This document shows, one piece after another, positions 32,921 to 42,186 of a DNA stretch of 64,000 nt. The position numbers were made by a program, and so were the translations under genes. The stretch comes from Tupaia tana (Eukaryota; Chordata; Mammalia; Scandentia; Tupaiidae), in contig JAKSZU010000004.1 of the NCBI GenBank assembly GCA_026018925.1, positions 109,489,498 through 109,553,497 on the forward strand. Direction: 5' to 3'. Numbering within the stretch: position 1 is the first letter of the stretch; every line of letters begins with the position of its first letter. The notes beneath the pieces were generated by a model. That model searched no databases. It saw only the letters and a list, made by a program, of their open reading frames with translations, and had not been told where the DNA came from.

Positions 32921-33042
32921 GTGCTATAGTCTCCTACAGCCTAGAGGCTTTCGAAAAATTCTGAAGTTAGCAAATATCCCCGAGTAAAAGATATTAGTTT
33001 CCCTTCTATGTATTTCCAGTCTTCTAGCTCTTAGTCTGGAGA

Positions 33043-33309
33043 TTTTTTTTTTTTTTTTTGAGAAGTTTTTGCCTCAGGGCACTTGTTCTCGCCAGAGAGA
33101 GAGAGACAGAGAGAGCGAGAAGGAAAGTGAGAAATCGCCACCCCCAGGGGGGATGGCCACACCGTAATCGCTTCTCCTCCATTCTCCTCTGGGATCTTGG
33201 GCACACACGCACACATGCCCAGAGTGATTCTCAAGTCACCAGGTCTGGAACTTGAACCGTGGCCACCATAGGAGTCCAGCGATGTAACTGCTACGCCATA
33301 TGCTGGTCC
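33043..33309 (-). mobile_element. SINE-A/B, antisense
   Basis: Poly(T), 'gagaagtttttgcctc', GA tract, palindrome, body and head ending 'tatgctggtcc'. Confidence 0.85.
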
Positions 33310-33689
33310 TGATGCTTCACATCTCGTTAGCTCCGTAGTGTCGTCAGCTGCCGTAGTCTTCATCCTCTTCCTGCCCCTCCCTTCCTCCCTCCCCGCCTTC
33401 TCCTCTTAGATACCCTACACCTGCCCCATCGTAAGGAGCTAGCTCCGGGGGACACAGGAGGCTCACAGCTTGGTATCGTGACTTCTGTCAGCGCACAGGT
33501 TAAACCTGTCTCCGGGTCACCCCCAGGGTGGGCCAATCTTGGCAACGTAGTTATAATTAGAGTAAAACAAAAATATGATCAAGCGAGGGGTAGAGAGGAA
33601 AGGCTGCCATCTCACCGGAAGTGGGGAAAGTGTCACGTACAACGTCGTGGTGCACAAAGGAGCGTCGGGGCTGGGCGATGGTCTGCACC
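33310..33689. other. Unique or start of LTR relic
   Basis: Unassigned; the LTR that ends at about 33995 could begin within it. Confidence 0.3.
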
Positions 33690-33995
33690 AACACGTCCCG
33701 TTCGGGAACTGGATGCTGGGCGCTGCTGAGCCCTATGAGTGGGGTTGGCTCATGGTGACTGTGTCATGGAGGCCACACTCGTGACTAGATCAGTGATGTC
33801 TCTGGAGGCCCCGGGAGTTCTAGGTCTCAGGAGAAGGGGTTCGTTTTCTCGAGAGCCGGCTGACAGAGGCCTGCAGCTGCCACCCCCGTGCCGATGCTGG
33901 CCATGCTGCAGGCCCCAGAGTGACTCGGACCTCCACTCTGTCAGTTCACCCAGTCTCAGGTATTTCTGTTCACACAGTAATGGGCTAAGACAGGA
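33690..33995 (+). mobile_element. MaLR-type LTR 3' part (MLT1/MST group), sense
   Basis: The end 'cacccagtctcaggtatt', then 'cacagtaatgggctaagac', matches the 3' end of this LTR class as I recall it. Upstream homology is weak. Ancient solo LTR relic. Confidence 0.6.
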
Positions 33996-34074
33996 GTATT
34001 TCCAACTTAATTGAGAAATTCTCTCACAGGTAGAAAATCTAATTTCCCAAGAGCGTTCTGTAATTGAAGCACAC

Positions 34075-34215
34075 CTAAAACACACAGATGTTTTTGCAGA
34101 GATCATTTCAGCTTAATGAACATTGATTAAACTCCCAATGTTTGTCAGGCACTGTGCTAAGCACAATTGCTGCCCTGAGGAACTTACGGTTTAACAAGTA
34201 AGAAGAACCTGCAGA
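34075..34215 (+). repeat. Ancient MIR/L2-like repeat relic
   Basis: 'gtcaggcactgtgctaagc' and 'ctgccctgaggaacttacg' are words of a mammal-wide old repeat. The class is not certain. Confidence 0.5.
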
Positions 34216-34424
34216 GATGATTGCATAGATGTGTAACGGGGTGACTGTTGACAACACCTAGATTTTGTTGTATTGAATTATTCGTTATAGAGAAGTATCC
34301 GTCCCTGGAACAGAAATGTGCAGGCACTGGAAACCATTTGTCGATCTAAGGGAGGTAGATGGTGTTATGCAGAACACAGCAGAAGCCCAGAACAGTCCCA
34401 CTCATCTTTCTAGGCTCCTCACTC

Positions 34425-34646
34425 TTAAAAAAAAAAAAAATTACTTATTTCTTCCATGAGCAAGAGAGATGAATAAAGAGATGGACAGGCACTACTCCCA
34501 GGTGTGGCCCACCTAAGCCTCAGCCGGCCCCGGATCTCGGGCATGTGAGTACCTGGCATGCTCAGGGAGGTCTCTGGACGTGAACCCAGAACCTTTCCAC
34601 GAGTGTAAACCTCATGTTCCACCACTGTGCCACCGTCCCGCTCCCA
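34425..34646 (-). mobile_element. SINE-C, antisense, complete
   Basis: Follows an A run at 34427-34440. Carries 'ttatttcttccatgagc', a GC-rich body with 'ctggcatgctcagggagg' and a head ending 'gccaccgtcccgctccc'. Confidence 0.75.
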
Positions 34647-34679
34647 AGGTGCCTCATCTTTCTTATGAGCAAAAAAAGA

Positions 34680-34934
34680 AGATAAATATCATATTTCGTT
34701 TACTTAGCTTAGTTCGTTACAGGGCATATACGCTCACCAGAGAGAGACGAAGAGAGGGGTAATGAGAAAGCAGGTCCTGGAGGGCATGGCCACGTCACCA
34801 TCCCTTCTCCTCCGCCTTCCTCCTGGAATTCGGGGCACGCACACACCCACTGAGTCCAGGACTTAAACTGAGGTCAGCCACGGGGGAGTGCCTGAAGTCC
34901 AGTGCCTTCACCATTACGCCACCGCTGGCCCTGC
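34680..34934 (-). mobile_element. SINE-B, antisense, diverged
   Basis: 'gttacagggcatatacgc', body with 'tcccttctcctccg' and head ending 'cgccaccgctggccc'. Confidence 0.72.
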
Positions 34935-35082
34935 ACAAATTCTTTGAAGACTTCAAGTATTGGTAGTGACAACCCAGAGCAGGTTTTGTCATCCCTAAAT
35001 TGGGTAAGACATTCATGGTGAAAGTGAAGCTGTTTTTGTTTGCTTTTTTGGCAGTGGGGTTCATCTTGGTGAGAGGTTCATG

Positions 35083-35351
35083 ATTTTTTTTTTTTTTTTT
35101 GCAGAGGTTTTTGCTATAGGGCGTGTGCGCTCACCAGAAAGACAGAGAGAGACAGAGAGACAGAAAGCGAGAAATCACCCCCCAGGGGGGATGGTCACGC
35201 CGCAGTCCCTTCTCCTCCATTCTCCTCTCGGGATCTTGGGCACGCACGCACACGCGCCCGGCGTGAGTTTAAGCCGCCGGGTCCGGGACGCGAACCACGG
35301 TCGACTACATGGGAGTTCAGCGACATAGCCATTACGCTAATTGCTGGTCCC
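35083..35351 (-). mobile_element. SINE-A, antisense, complete
   Basis: Poly(T), 'agaggtttttgctatagg', palindrome, body and head ending 'ttgctggtccc'. One of the least diverged copies. Confidence 0.9.
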
Positions 35352-35766
35352 TGTTTTTGGTGGTAGATATTGAAGGAAATAGATATTCTTTAGAGCCCCG
35401 TGGGAGAAATGGAAAACAAATCATTCCCACCAGCAAGGTCAGTGGGGACTAGTGAGCAAGGGCCAGCTTCGGTCCAATGATGCTATTTTCTCCCTGCGCC
35501 TAACCTAATTATGTTATTGAATGTTCTGGAGTCTATCTCACTTATTTAACTATTATGAGCCTTTACTCACGGGCTTCAAGACGTCATTATGGTCTCTCCC
35601 CCCTAATGAAATGAGAGGGTTTAACTGAGTTAGCCTGTCAGCAGTCCCTGATGAAACCTAACAGGTCTCTCAGACTACACGGACCTGACAGCCGTAGTAA
35701 CCAGGGCCCACTTATTTCTCCACACTCAGTTCCCTAGGCTAGATGAATGGTAAGAAGGCATTTATG
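35352..35766. other. Unique sequence, no gene recognised
   Basis: About 0.4 kb. The part around 35480-35620 is AT-rich without repeat hallmarks. Confidence 0.35.
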
Positions 35767-36008
35767 GGGGCCTGCAGGTGGCATGGTGGTTAAGGTGCTG
35801 GACTCCCACTTGACTGACTGCAGTTCGAGTCCTGGACCCCGTGGCTTGAAACTCATGCTTTGCATGTGTGCATGCCCCAAATCCCGAGAGGAGAATGGAG
35901 GAGAAGGGATTGTGGTGTGGCCATCCATCCTGGGGAAGGGGTGTGATTTCTCACTTTCTGTTTTTCTGTTTCTCTAGTGAGGGCACATGCATAAAGCAAA
36001 AGACTCTC

Positions 36009-36039
<31 letters not shown>

Positions 36040-36048
36040 CAGAGAGAG
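35767..36048 (+). mobile_element. SINE-B, sense
   Basis: Head 'gggggcctgcaggtggc', intact B box 'gcagttcgagtcctgg', body, CT tract and (AAAAC)n tail. Confidence 0.85.
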
Positions 36049-36091
36049 ACAGAGGGAGAAAAGAAAAGAAAAGAAAAAAAGCATGTAAGGG

Positions 36092-36375
36092 GTTGGTTGG
36101 CCTTGTAGCCTGATGGTTAGGGGGAGGTGGAGTCTCTACATGGTTGATAGTAATTCAAATCTGTGCCTCAGTGGCTTGGGAAACATACCAGGCACGTGTG
36201 CTCATGTGCCCCAAATCCCTGCAGGATGGAGGAATGGAGAAGGGACTGTGCCATGGCGGAGGAGGGTGCTTTCTTCCTCTCCCTCTCTCTCTTTCTGTCT
36301 TTTTGTCTCTGTCTGGCAAGGGCACGTACACTCCAGCAACTGAAAAAACAAAGAGTGAAAAAAACAAAGAGTGAA
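36092..36375 (+). mobile_element. SINE-B, sense, diverged
   Basis: 'ggttggttggccttgtagc' head, degraded B box, body with 'gaatggagaagggactg', CT tract and A-rich end. Confidence 0.7.
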
Positions 36376-36966
36376 AGCATTAGTGATATCCTCAGAGGCA
36401 GAATGGAACTAGTGCCACGTATGGAGCTGCCTGATAGAAAGCCATGTGGGGTCTAACTCTCAGGAATTCCTGTGCAAACTAGCCACAGGAAGGGGTCTTC
36501 TGAGTGGGAAGGTGCAGGGGGTCTGCCTGCAGTCAGAGGAGGGCAGTGGCCCCGCAGTCTTCCTTGGGGCTCCCCTGGGAGATGTTTGCAGGTGGCCGTT
36601 GCCCTATGTAACTGGGAGAGACGACCGTGCATTGTGAAAGGAGGGCCCTAAATGTGGTCACCGACTGGAGTCCTCACAGAAGTGGTCACTTTAGAGTTGG
36701 GTCCCTGATGAGGTTGGTAAAATGGATAGGTTCTTCATCTTGGCCCAGGAGAGGGCAAACTGGGTAGGCGGCCCTGGGTGATGGGGTCCAACATGGATTC
36801 TGGGGGTGGACATGGCAAAAGTGGAGCTGGTGCTGGAGGGGCCCTGTGGGAGGTGCCACCACGGTGTCTGCAGTGGGGAAGGGGTTACAGCGTTCACCTC
36901 TGACCTTCTCCTGCTGAAGTTCACATGCTCTCCGCAGATCACAGCGCTGTCCAAGCGTTCATAAAA
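36376..36966. other. Unique sequence, no gene recognised
   Basis: About 0.6 kb between a SINE and the twin-primed L1. No assignable feature. Confidence 0.35.
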
Positions 36967-36979
36967 CAAAACCCACCTG

Positions 36980-39103
36980 ACTGGGGTTAGGAGGTCTCTC
37001 ATTGTTGTTTGATCTGCATTTCCCTTACAATGAAGGATGTTGAGTATTTTTTCATATGCCTTTTGGTTATTCGTATGTCATCTTAGAGAGTGGTTTTTCC
37101 AACTCATTCTCCCATCTTTTTTTTTTTTTTTTTTGGAGAGGTTTTATTGCTATAGGGCGCGTGCGCTCGCCAGACAGACAAAGAGAGACATAGAGACAGA
37201 AAGCGAGAAATCACCCCCTGGGGGGATGGTCATGCTGCAATCCCTTCTCCTCCATTCTCCTCTCGGGATCTTGGGCACGAACGCACACGCGCCCGGCGTG
37301 AGTTGTAAGCCACTGGGTCCGAGACTCGAACCGCGGTCGACTACGTGGGAGTCCAGCGACATAGCCATTACGCTAACTGCTGGTTCCCCTCATTCTCCCA
37401 TCTTTTAATACGGTTGATCATCTTTTTACGGGGACAGCTGCTTGAGTTCCTTGTGAATTCTGGTTATCAGCCCCTTATCTGATGCATAGTTTACAAAAAT
37501 ATTTTCCCATTCTGAGGGCTGTCGATTCATACTAATTACTGTGTCTTTTGCCATGCAGAAACTTCTTAGTCTGATGTAATCCCACTTGTCTATTTTGGGG
37601 ATTATTGACTGTGCTTTGGGAGTCTTATTTAAGAAGTCTTTGCCTACCCCAGTGTCTCCCAGAGTTTCCCCAGTGTTTTCCAGGAGCAGTTTTATAGTTT
37701 GAGGGCTTAGGTTCAGATCTTTGATCCACCTTGAGTTGCTTTTTGTCAAAGGTGAGAGGTAGGGGTTCAGATTCATCTTTCTGCAGGTGGAAATCCAGTT
37801 TTTCCAGCACCATTTGCTGAAGAAGTTTTCTTTTTCTCACTGGATTGACTGGTACCGCTTGTCAAAAATCAGTTGACTATATGTTTGGGAATTTATTTCT
37901 GGGGACTCTATTCTGTTCCATTGGTCCACCTGTCTGTTTCTGTGCCAGTACCATGCTGTTTTGATTACTACAGCTTTGTAGTATATTTTTGGGTCTGGGA
38001 GTGAGATGCTGCCCACTCCACTCTTGTGCAGGATTACTTTGGCAATACAAGATCTTTTATGATTCCAATCAAATTGTTTGATTGTCTTTTCTAGATCTGT
38101 GAAGAATGTGTCTGGTACTTTGATTGGGATTGCATTAAATATGTAGGTTAATTTGGGTAGAATTGCCATTTTTATTATATTAATTCTTCCAATCCAGGAA
38201 CATGGGATGTCCTTCCACTTTTTTTTCTGTCATTTTTAATTTCTTTTTTTAGCTTCTCGTAGTTTTCTTTGTGGAATGACTAAGATTAAAAAAACAAAAA
38301 TGGTATGTGCTGGTGGGGGTGTGGTGAAAAGGGAACTCTCTTACATTGCTGGTGGGAATGTAAATTGGTCCAGCCACTATGGAGAATAATTTGGAGATTC
38401 CTCAAAAATCTACAAATAGAACTTTCATATGATCCAGCAATCCCACTCCTTGGTATCTACCTGAAGGACAGAAGAATTCTTAATTAGAAAAGTGCTTGCA
38501 CATCAATATTTATTGTAGCATTATTCACAATGGCTAGGACATGGAACCAACCCAAATGCCCATGAACAGGTGAATGGATTGAAAAACTGTGGCACATATA
38601 CGCTATGGACTACTACTCAGTCATAAAAAAATAAGACCCTGGCTTTTGACAGAAAGTGGATGTATATGGAAGATTTACTGCTGAGTGAAGCAAGCTAGGT
38701 TATGAAGGAGAAACATTGTATGTCTTTATTTAATATACACTGAGTGTCCCCACGCTATGACTGAAACTGAATGACTAAAGGATATAGAAACATAGTAAAT
38801 GGTTGTGAATACCAGATATAGGGTAGGAAGAGGGTGGGTAAAGGAATAGAGTCTGAGGGAGGACATTAAGGAGAGAAATAGAGAGGCATAACATTAATGG
38901 GACAAAGAAGTGGGGTATTATCTGTTGAAGATAACTTTACAGTATTATCAACTGGACTGGGGAGAAATGCACACAGGTTGTACGATTCACTTTGCAAGCT
39001 AAATAATGTGATTGAATGTATCAAATAACTTGAAATAAAATTAAATAAAAAATAAAGTTAAATAAAATAAACAAAAAACAAAAAAACAACAAAAAACAAA
39101 AAT
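36980..39103 (+). mobile_element. Twin-primed L1 (5' part inverted), with nested SINE-A
   Basis: The 13-bp duplication caaaacccacctg at 36967-36979 and 39104-39116 bounds the insertion. From 36980 to about 38279 the ORF2 sequence is antisense (minus-strand frames 37426-38169 show the WIKDLN, IGVGKDF and FDKRYQ segments of ORF2). From about 38285 to 39103 it is sense, giving the zinc-knuckle-like end of ORF2, the 3'-UTR and an A-rich tail. An inversion inside one target duplication is the standard sign of twin priming. The copy has no 5'-UTR, no ORF1 and several breaks, so it is dead. Confidence 0.9.
37121..37388 (-). mobile_element. SINE-A, antisense, nested in L1
   Basis: Complete copy with a perfect 18-bp duplication ctcattctcccatctttt at 37103-37120 and 37389-37406. 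Confidence 0.93.
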
Positions 39104-39335
39104 CAAAACCCACCTGCACTCCAACTGCCGCGACCCTGATGAAGTGTCCCCATCCCCATCGAATCAAAGCAGTCATTCTTCTTCAACAAAATAATGACAC
39201 GCTTGTACTAAGCACATTCTACGCTCCAGACATTCTGCTAAAGGTTCTATGTGCATTATTGTGTGTGCCTTTTTTAAAAACTTTTTTTGCCATAGGATGT
39301 GTGTGCTCGTCAGAGACAGAGATAGAGAGAGAGGA
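39101..39335 (+). repeat. Left arm of an inverted duplication
   Basis: Its reverse complement recurs at 46522-46699 and, continuing without a gap, at about 39778-39851. The two right-hand parts are one arm interrupted by a SINE-A and an L1. In the 178-bp part I count about ten differences, mostly transitions at CpG-like sites. The arm includes the A-rich end of the twin-primed L1, part of a MIR relic and the 3' tail of a SINE. Confidence 0.88.
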
Positions 39336-39775
39336 GAAGTGAGAACTCATCCCCCACGGGGATTGGTCATGCTGCAATCCTTCCTCCAGTCTCCTCTCAC
39401 GATTTTGGGCAAGCATGCACACACGTCGATTTGATTCTCAAGTCACTGGGTCCAGGACACAAACCACAAAGCTGGCCATGTGGGATCCAGTGCCTTCACC
39501 TCTATGCCACCTGTTGGCCCAGTGATGTGACATTTTAACACGGGTGACTATTATTGGATGCAGGAGCTGAGGTGCGTTGTGTGAAATATTCAGTTCTTTG
39601 GGTCCAGGTCTCTAAGATTTTCAAGCTGCTGGGTCTGGGACTTGAACTGCAGTCAGCAAGGTGGGAATCTAGTGCCTTAAACACTGTGCCATTTGCTGGC
39701 CCTGCATTATTGTGTTTTATATTTATTCCAATTCCCTTGAGTTAATTACTGCTTATAGATAAGGAAAAAGATTCA
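39180..39775 (+). mobile_element. MIR relic, interrupted
   Basis: 'actaagcacattctacg', then 'tattccaattcccttgag', 'gataaggaaaaagattcag' and, after 46700, 'gccacacagct' follow the MIR order. A SINE insertion splits it, and the right arm of the inverted duplication breaks it at about 39776. Confidence 0.65.
39265..39702 (-). mobile_element. Dimeric SINE: tRNA head, 86-bp linker, SINE-B; antisense
   Basis: One 13-bp duplication, tgcattattgtgt (39252-39264 and 39703-39715), encloses three parts, so they inserted as one unit. In sense order these are a tRNA head without a body (39617-39702), a non-tRNA linker (39531-39616) and a complete SINE-B (39265-39530). The linker recurs beside a SINE-B at 53705-53801. 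Confidence 0.78.
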
Positions 39776-39777
39776 GA

Positions 39778-39851
39778 TTCCCCTCTCTCTCCATCTCTGT
39801 CTCTGACAAGCACACACATCCTATGGCAAAAACCTTAAAATAAAAAAGGCA
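39778..39851 (-). repeat. Right arm, inner part, of the inverted duplication
   Basis: The SINE 3' segment 'ctgtctctgacaagcac', 'catcctatggcaaaaacc' and an A run mirror the left arm at about 39263-39330. The arm continues at 46522. Confidence 0.85.
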
Positions 39852-40076
39852 CAGGGCTGGACTCCCACGTAGTTGATCGCGGTTCGAGTCCCGGACCCGG
39901 TGGCTTAAACTCACGCCGGGCGCGTGTGCGTGCGTGCCCAAGATCCTAGGAGGAGAATGGAGGAGAAGGGATTGCGGCGTGGCCATCCCCACTGGGGGGT
40001 GATTTCTCGCTTTCTATCTCTCTGTATCTCTCTGTCTGTCTGGCGAGTGCACGCGCCCTATAGCAAAAACCTCTCC

Positions 40077-40101
<25 letters not shown>
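39852..40101 (+). mobile_element. SINE-A, sense, 5'-truncated
   Basis: Starts inside the head at 'gctggactcccacgtag'. It has an intact B box (gcggttcgagtcccgg), palindrome, CT tract and a long A tail. The duplication aaaaaaggca is at 39842-39851 and, after the later L1 insertion, at both L1 edges. Confidence 0.9.
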
Positions 40102-40108
<7 letters not shown>

Positions 40109-40115
40109 AAAGGCA

Positions 40116-40848
40116 GGACTTTAAGGCGAACTCCCACCCCACCCCACCCGCAACCCGGATCAAGCCGGCCAGCAGTTCCGGGCTCCAGGCCGACTCAGGC
40201 TACAGGCCCAACCCTTCTGAATCTCCACGCATCCCCACTGTTTCTCCTCCTTGGACCCCAGGTTGGTTGTCTGGGACTTTAAGGCGAACTTCCACCCCAC
40301 CCCACCCGCAACCCGGATCAAGCCGGCCAGCAGTTCCGGGCTCCAGGCCGACTCAGGCTACAGGCCCAACCCTTCTGAATCTCCACGCATCCCCACTGTT
40401 TCTCCTCCTTGGACCCCAGGTTGGTTGTCTGGGACTTTAAGGCGAACTTCCACCCCACCCCACCCGCAACCCGGATCAAGCTGGCCAGCAGTTCCGGGCT
40501 CCAGGCCGACTCAGGCTGCAGGCCCAACCCTTCTGAATCTCCACGCATCCCCACCGTTTCTCCTCCTTGGACCCCAGGTTGGTTGTCTGGGACTTTAAGG
40601 CGAACTCCCACCCCACCCCACCCGCAACCCGGATCAAGCCGGCCAGCAGTTCCGGGCTCCAGGCCGACTCAGGCTGCAGGCCCAACCCTTCTGAATCTCC
40701 ACGCATCCCCACCGTTTCTCCTCCTTGGACCCCAGGTTGGTTGTCTGGGACTTTAAGGCGAACTCCCACCCCACCCCACCTGCAACCCGGATCAAGCCGG
40801 CCAGCAGTTCCGGGCTCCAGGCCGACTCAGGCTGCAGGCCCGACCAAC
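40116..40848 (+). promoter_or_regulatory. L1 promoter monomer array, 158-bp period
   Basis: 'ggactttaaggcgaact' recurs at 40116, 40274, 40432, 40590 and 40748, exactly 158 bp apart: four full units and a fifth cut at about 100 bp. Units differ at only a few positions. Each has a CCACCCCACCCCACCC tract (a CACCC/KLF-type motif, G-rich on the minus strand). In mouse L1, tandem 5' monomers act as the promoter; promoter function here is inferred from the same position and form. Open frames of 97-115 residues through the array are a by-product of the repeat. Confidence 0.8.
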
Positions 40849-41175
40849 CTGGTCTTGTCACTCATCTTCTGACCCTTTCCCACTAGTCTTTGGACTCTTT
40901 GAATTGTAGTGATTTGAATAGCGCGCGGCGCGCACGCGCACCGCACGATTTCCTTTTTTCATTCTGTTTTTCTTTGCTTTTGGGGTGTTGCTTATTCAGT
41001 CAATTGAAGGCTCACCTCTCCTTAGAGACAGTGAGGACTTTGGGCCATCCAGGGTAGTGGCAACAGTTAATAGTAATTGTGAGCAACAGGTAGGCCAACC
41101 ATAAGGGAAATCATCAATTTTCTAAGCCTGTACAACTTTTAACAATCAGTTAGGAAGAAACATATAGATTACCTG
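40849..41175 (+). promoter_or_regulatory. Non-repeated L1 5' leader
   Basis: 327 bp between the monomers and ORF1. It includes a run of alternating CpG at about 40921-40945 (gcgcgcggcgcgcacgcgc), which could be a methylation target or adopt Z-DNA, then an AT-rich segment up to the ORF1 ATG. Confidence 0.6.
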
Positions 41176-42144
41176 ATGACTAGGAACAATCGCAGAGGCT
41201 CAAGAAATATGAGCAACCAAGAAAAGGCCTCTCCCCCAAGGGAAATCATCAAAGCTACACCACCCACAGTCAATACAATGGACGTCGTGGACATGTCTGA
41301 TAAGGAATTCAGATTATTTGTAGTGACCAAACTAGCTGAGATGGAAGAGAAAAGAGACAAGGAGCTCCAGGAGATGAGGAAGTCCTTCAATGACTTGAAA
41401 GAAGAAATGGATACCTTAAACAAGAACCAGATGGAACTTTTAGGATTGAAGAATGTGATACAGGAAATCAAAACCTCCCTTGAAAGTATTAAAAGTAGGT
41501 TAGACCAGGCAGAAGATCGAATCTCCAACGTAGAAGACAAAACATCTGACCTAGAAAAAAGTATCAAGAAGATTGAGAAAACAACCATGAAAAATGAGGA
41601 TAATATACGAGGAATACTGGATACTATTAAGCGCCCCAATATCCGGATAATTGGTATTCCAGAAGAGGAAGAAAATAATAAGGGCCTAGATAATTTATTC
41701 CACGAAATCCTGGAAGAAAACTTTCCAAATCTAGAAAGGCATTCAAGTATCCAGACCCAGGAAATACATAGGACCCCGGGTAGAATCAACCCAAGAAGAT
41801 CTTCTCCAAGGCACATTATAGCCAGACTGGCAAAAACAACAAATAAAGACAAGATACTAAACTTGGCAAGAGGGAAACGCCAGGTTACTTACAAAGGTCA
41901 CCCCATCAGGCTAACATCGGATCTCTCGGCCGAAACAATGCAGGAAAGGAAAGAATGGGGAAGCATAGTAAAAGTGTTGAGTGAAAAACAATTTCAACCA
42001 AGAATACTATACCCGGCAAAATTATCTTTCATATGGGAAAAAAAGATAAAAACATTCTCGAATAAACAAAATTTGAAGGAATTTACCAACTCCAGACCAG
42101 CTCTTCAAGAAGTTCTGAAGGGAGTATTATACCAGGAAAGCTAA
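41176..42144 (+). CDS. LINE-1 ORF1p, RNA-binding chaperone
   Basis: 322 residues, intact. Layout: polar N-terminus, coiled coil (about 38-145) for trimerisation, an RRM-like domain from about 153 with IRIIGIPE, and a C-terminal basic domain with 'RINPRRSSPRHIIARL'. In L1, ORF1p binds its own RNA in cytoplasmic particles and aids target-primed reverse transcription. The MTRN start at 41176 matches that of the half-LINE ORF1. ORF2 begins 42 bp after the stop, in the normal L1 arrangement. Length is close to that of other mammalian ORF1p (about 340). Confidence 0.95.
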   Translation: MTRNNRRGSRNMSNQEKASPPREIIKATPPTVNTMDVVDMSDKEFRLFVVTKLAEMEEKRDKELQEMRKSFNDLKEEMDTLNKNQMELLGLKNVIQEIKTSLESIKSRLDQAEDRISNVEDKTSDLEKSIKKIEKTTMKNEDNIRGILDTIKRPNIRIIGIPEEEENNKGLDNLFHEILEENFPNLERHSSIQTQEIHRTPGRINPRRSSPRHIIARLAKTTNKDKILNLARGKRQVTYKGHPIRLTSDLSAETMQERKEWGSIVKVLSEKQFQPRILYPAKLSFIWEKKIKTFSNKQNLKEFTNSRPALQEVLKGVLYQES

Positions 42145-42186
42145 AAATCAGAGACAGTTATATGAGAACAAAAAGCAATCAAGATA

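Noticed and set aside
40251-40872. Repeated open frames of 97-115 residues on both strands
   Set aside because: They arise because the near-identical 158-bp L1 monomers keep the same shifted frames open. No protein family, and position shows an L1 5'-UTR.
41169-41852. Long minus-strand frame opposite L1 ORF1
   Set aside because: Antisense shadow of ORF1, with hydrophobic Leu/Ser-rich composition caused by Lys/Glu codons on the other strand.
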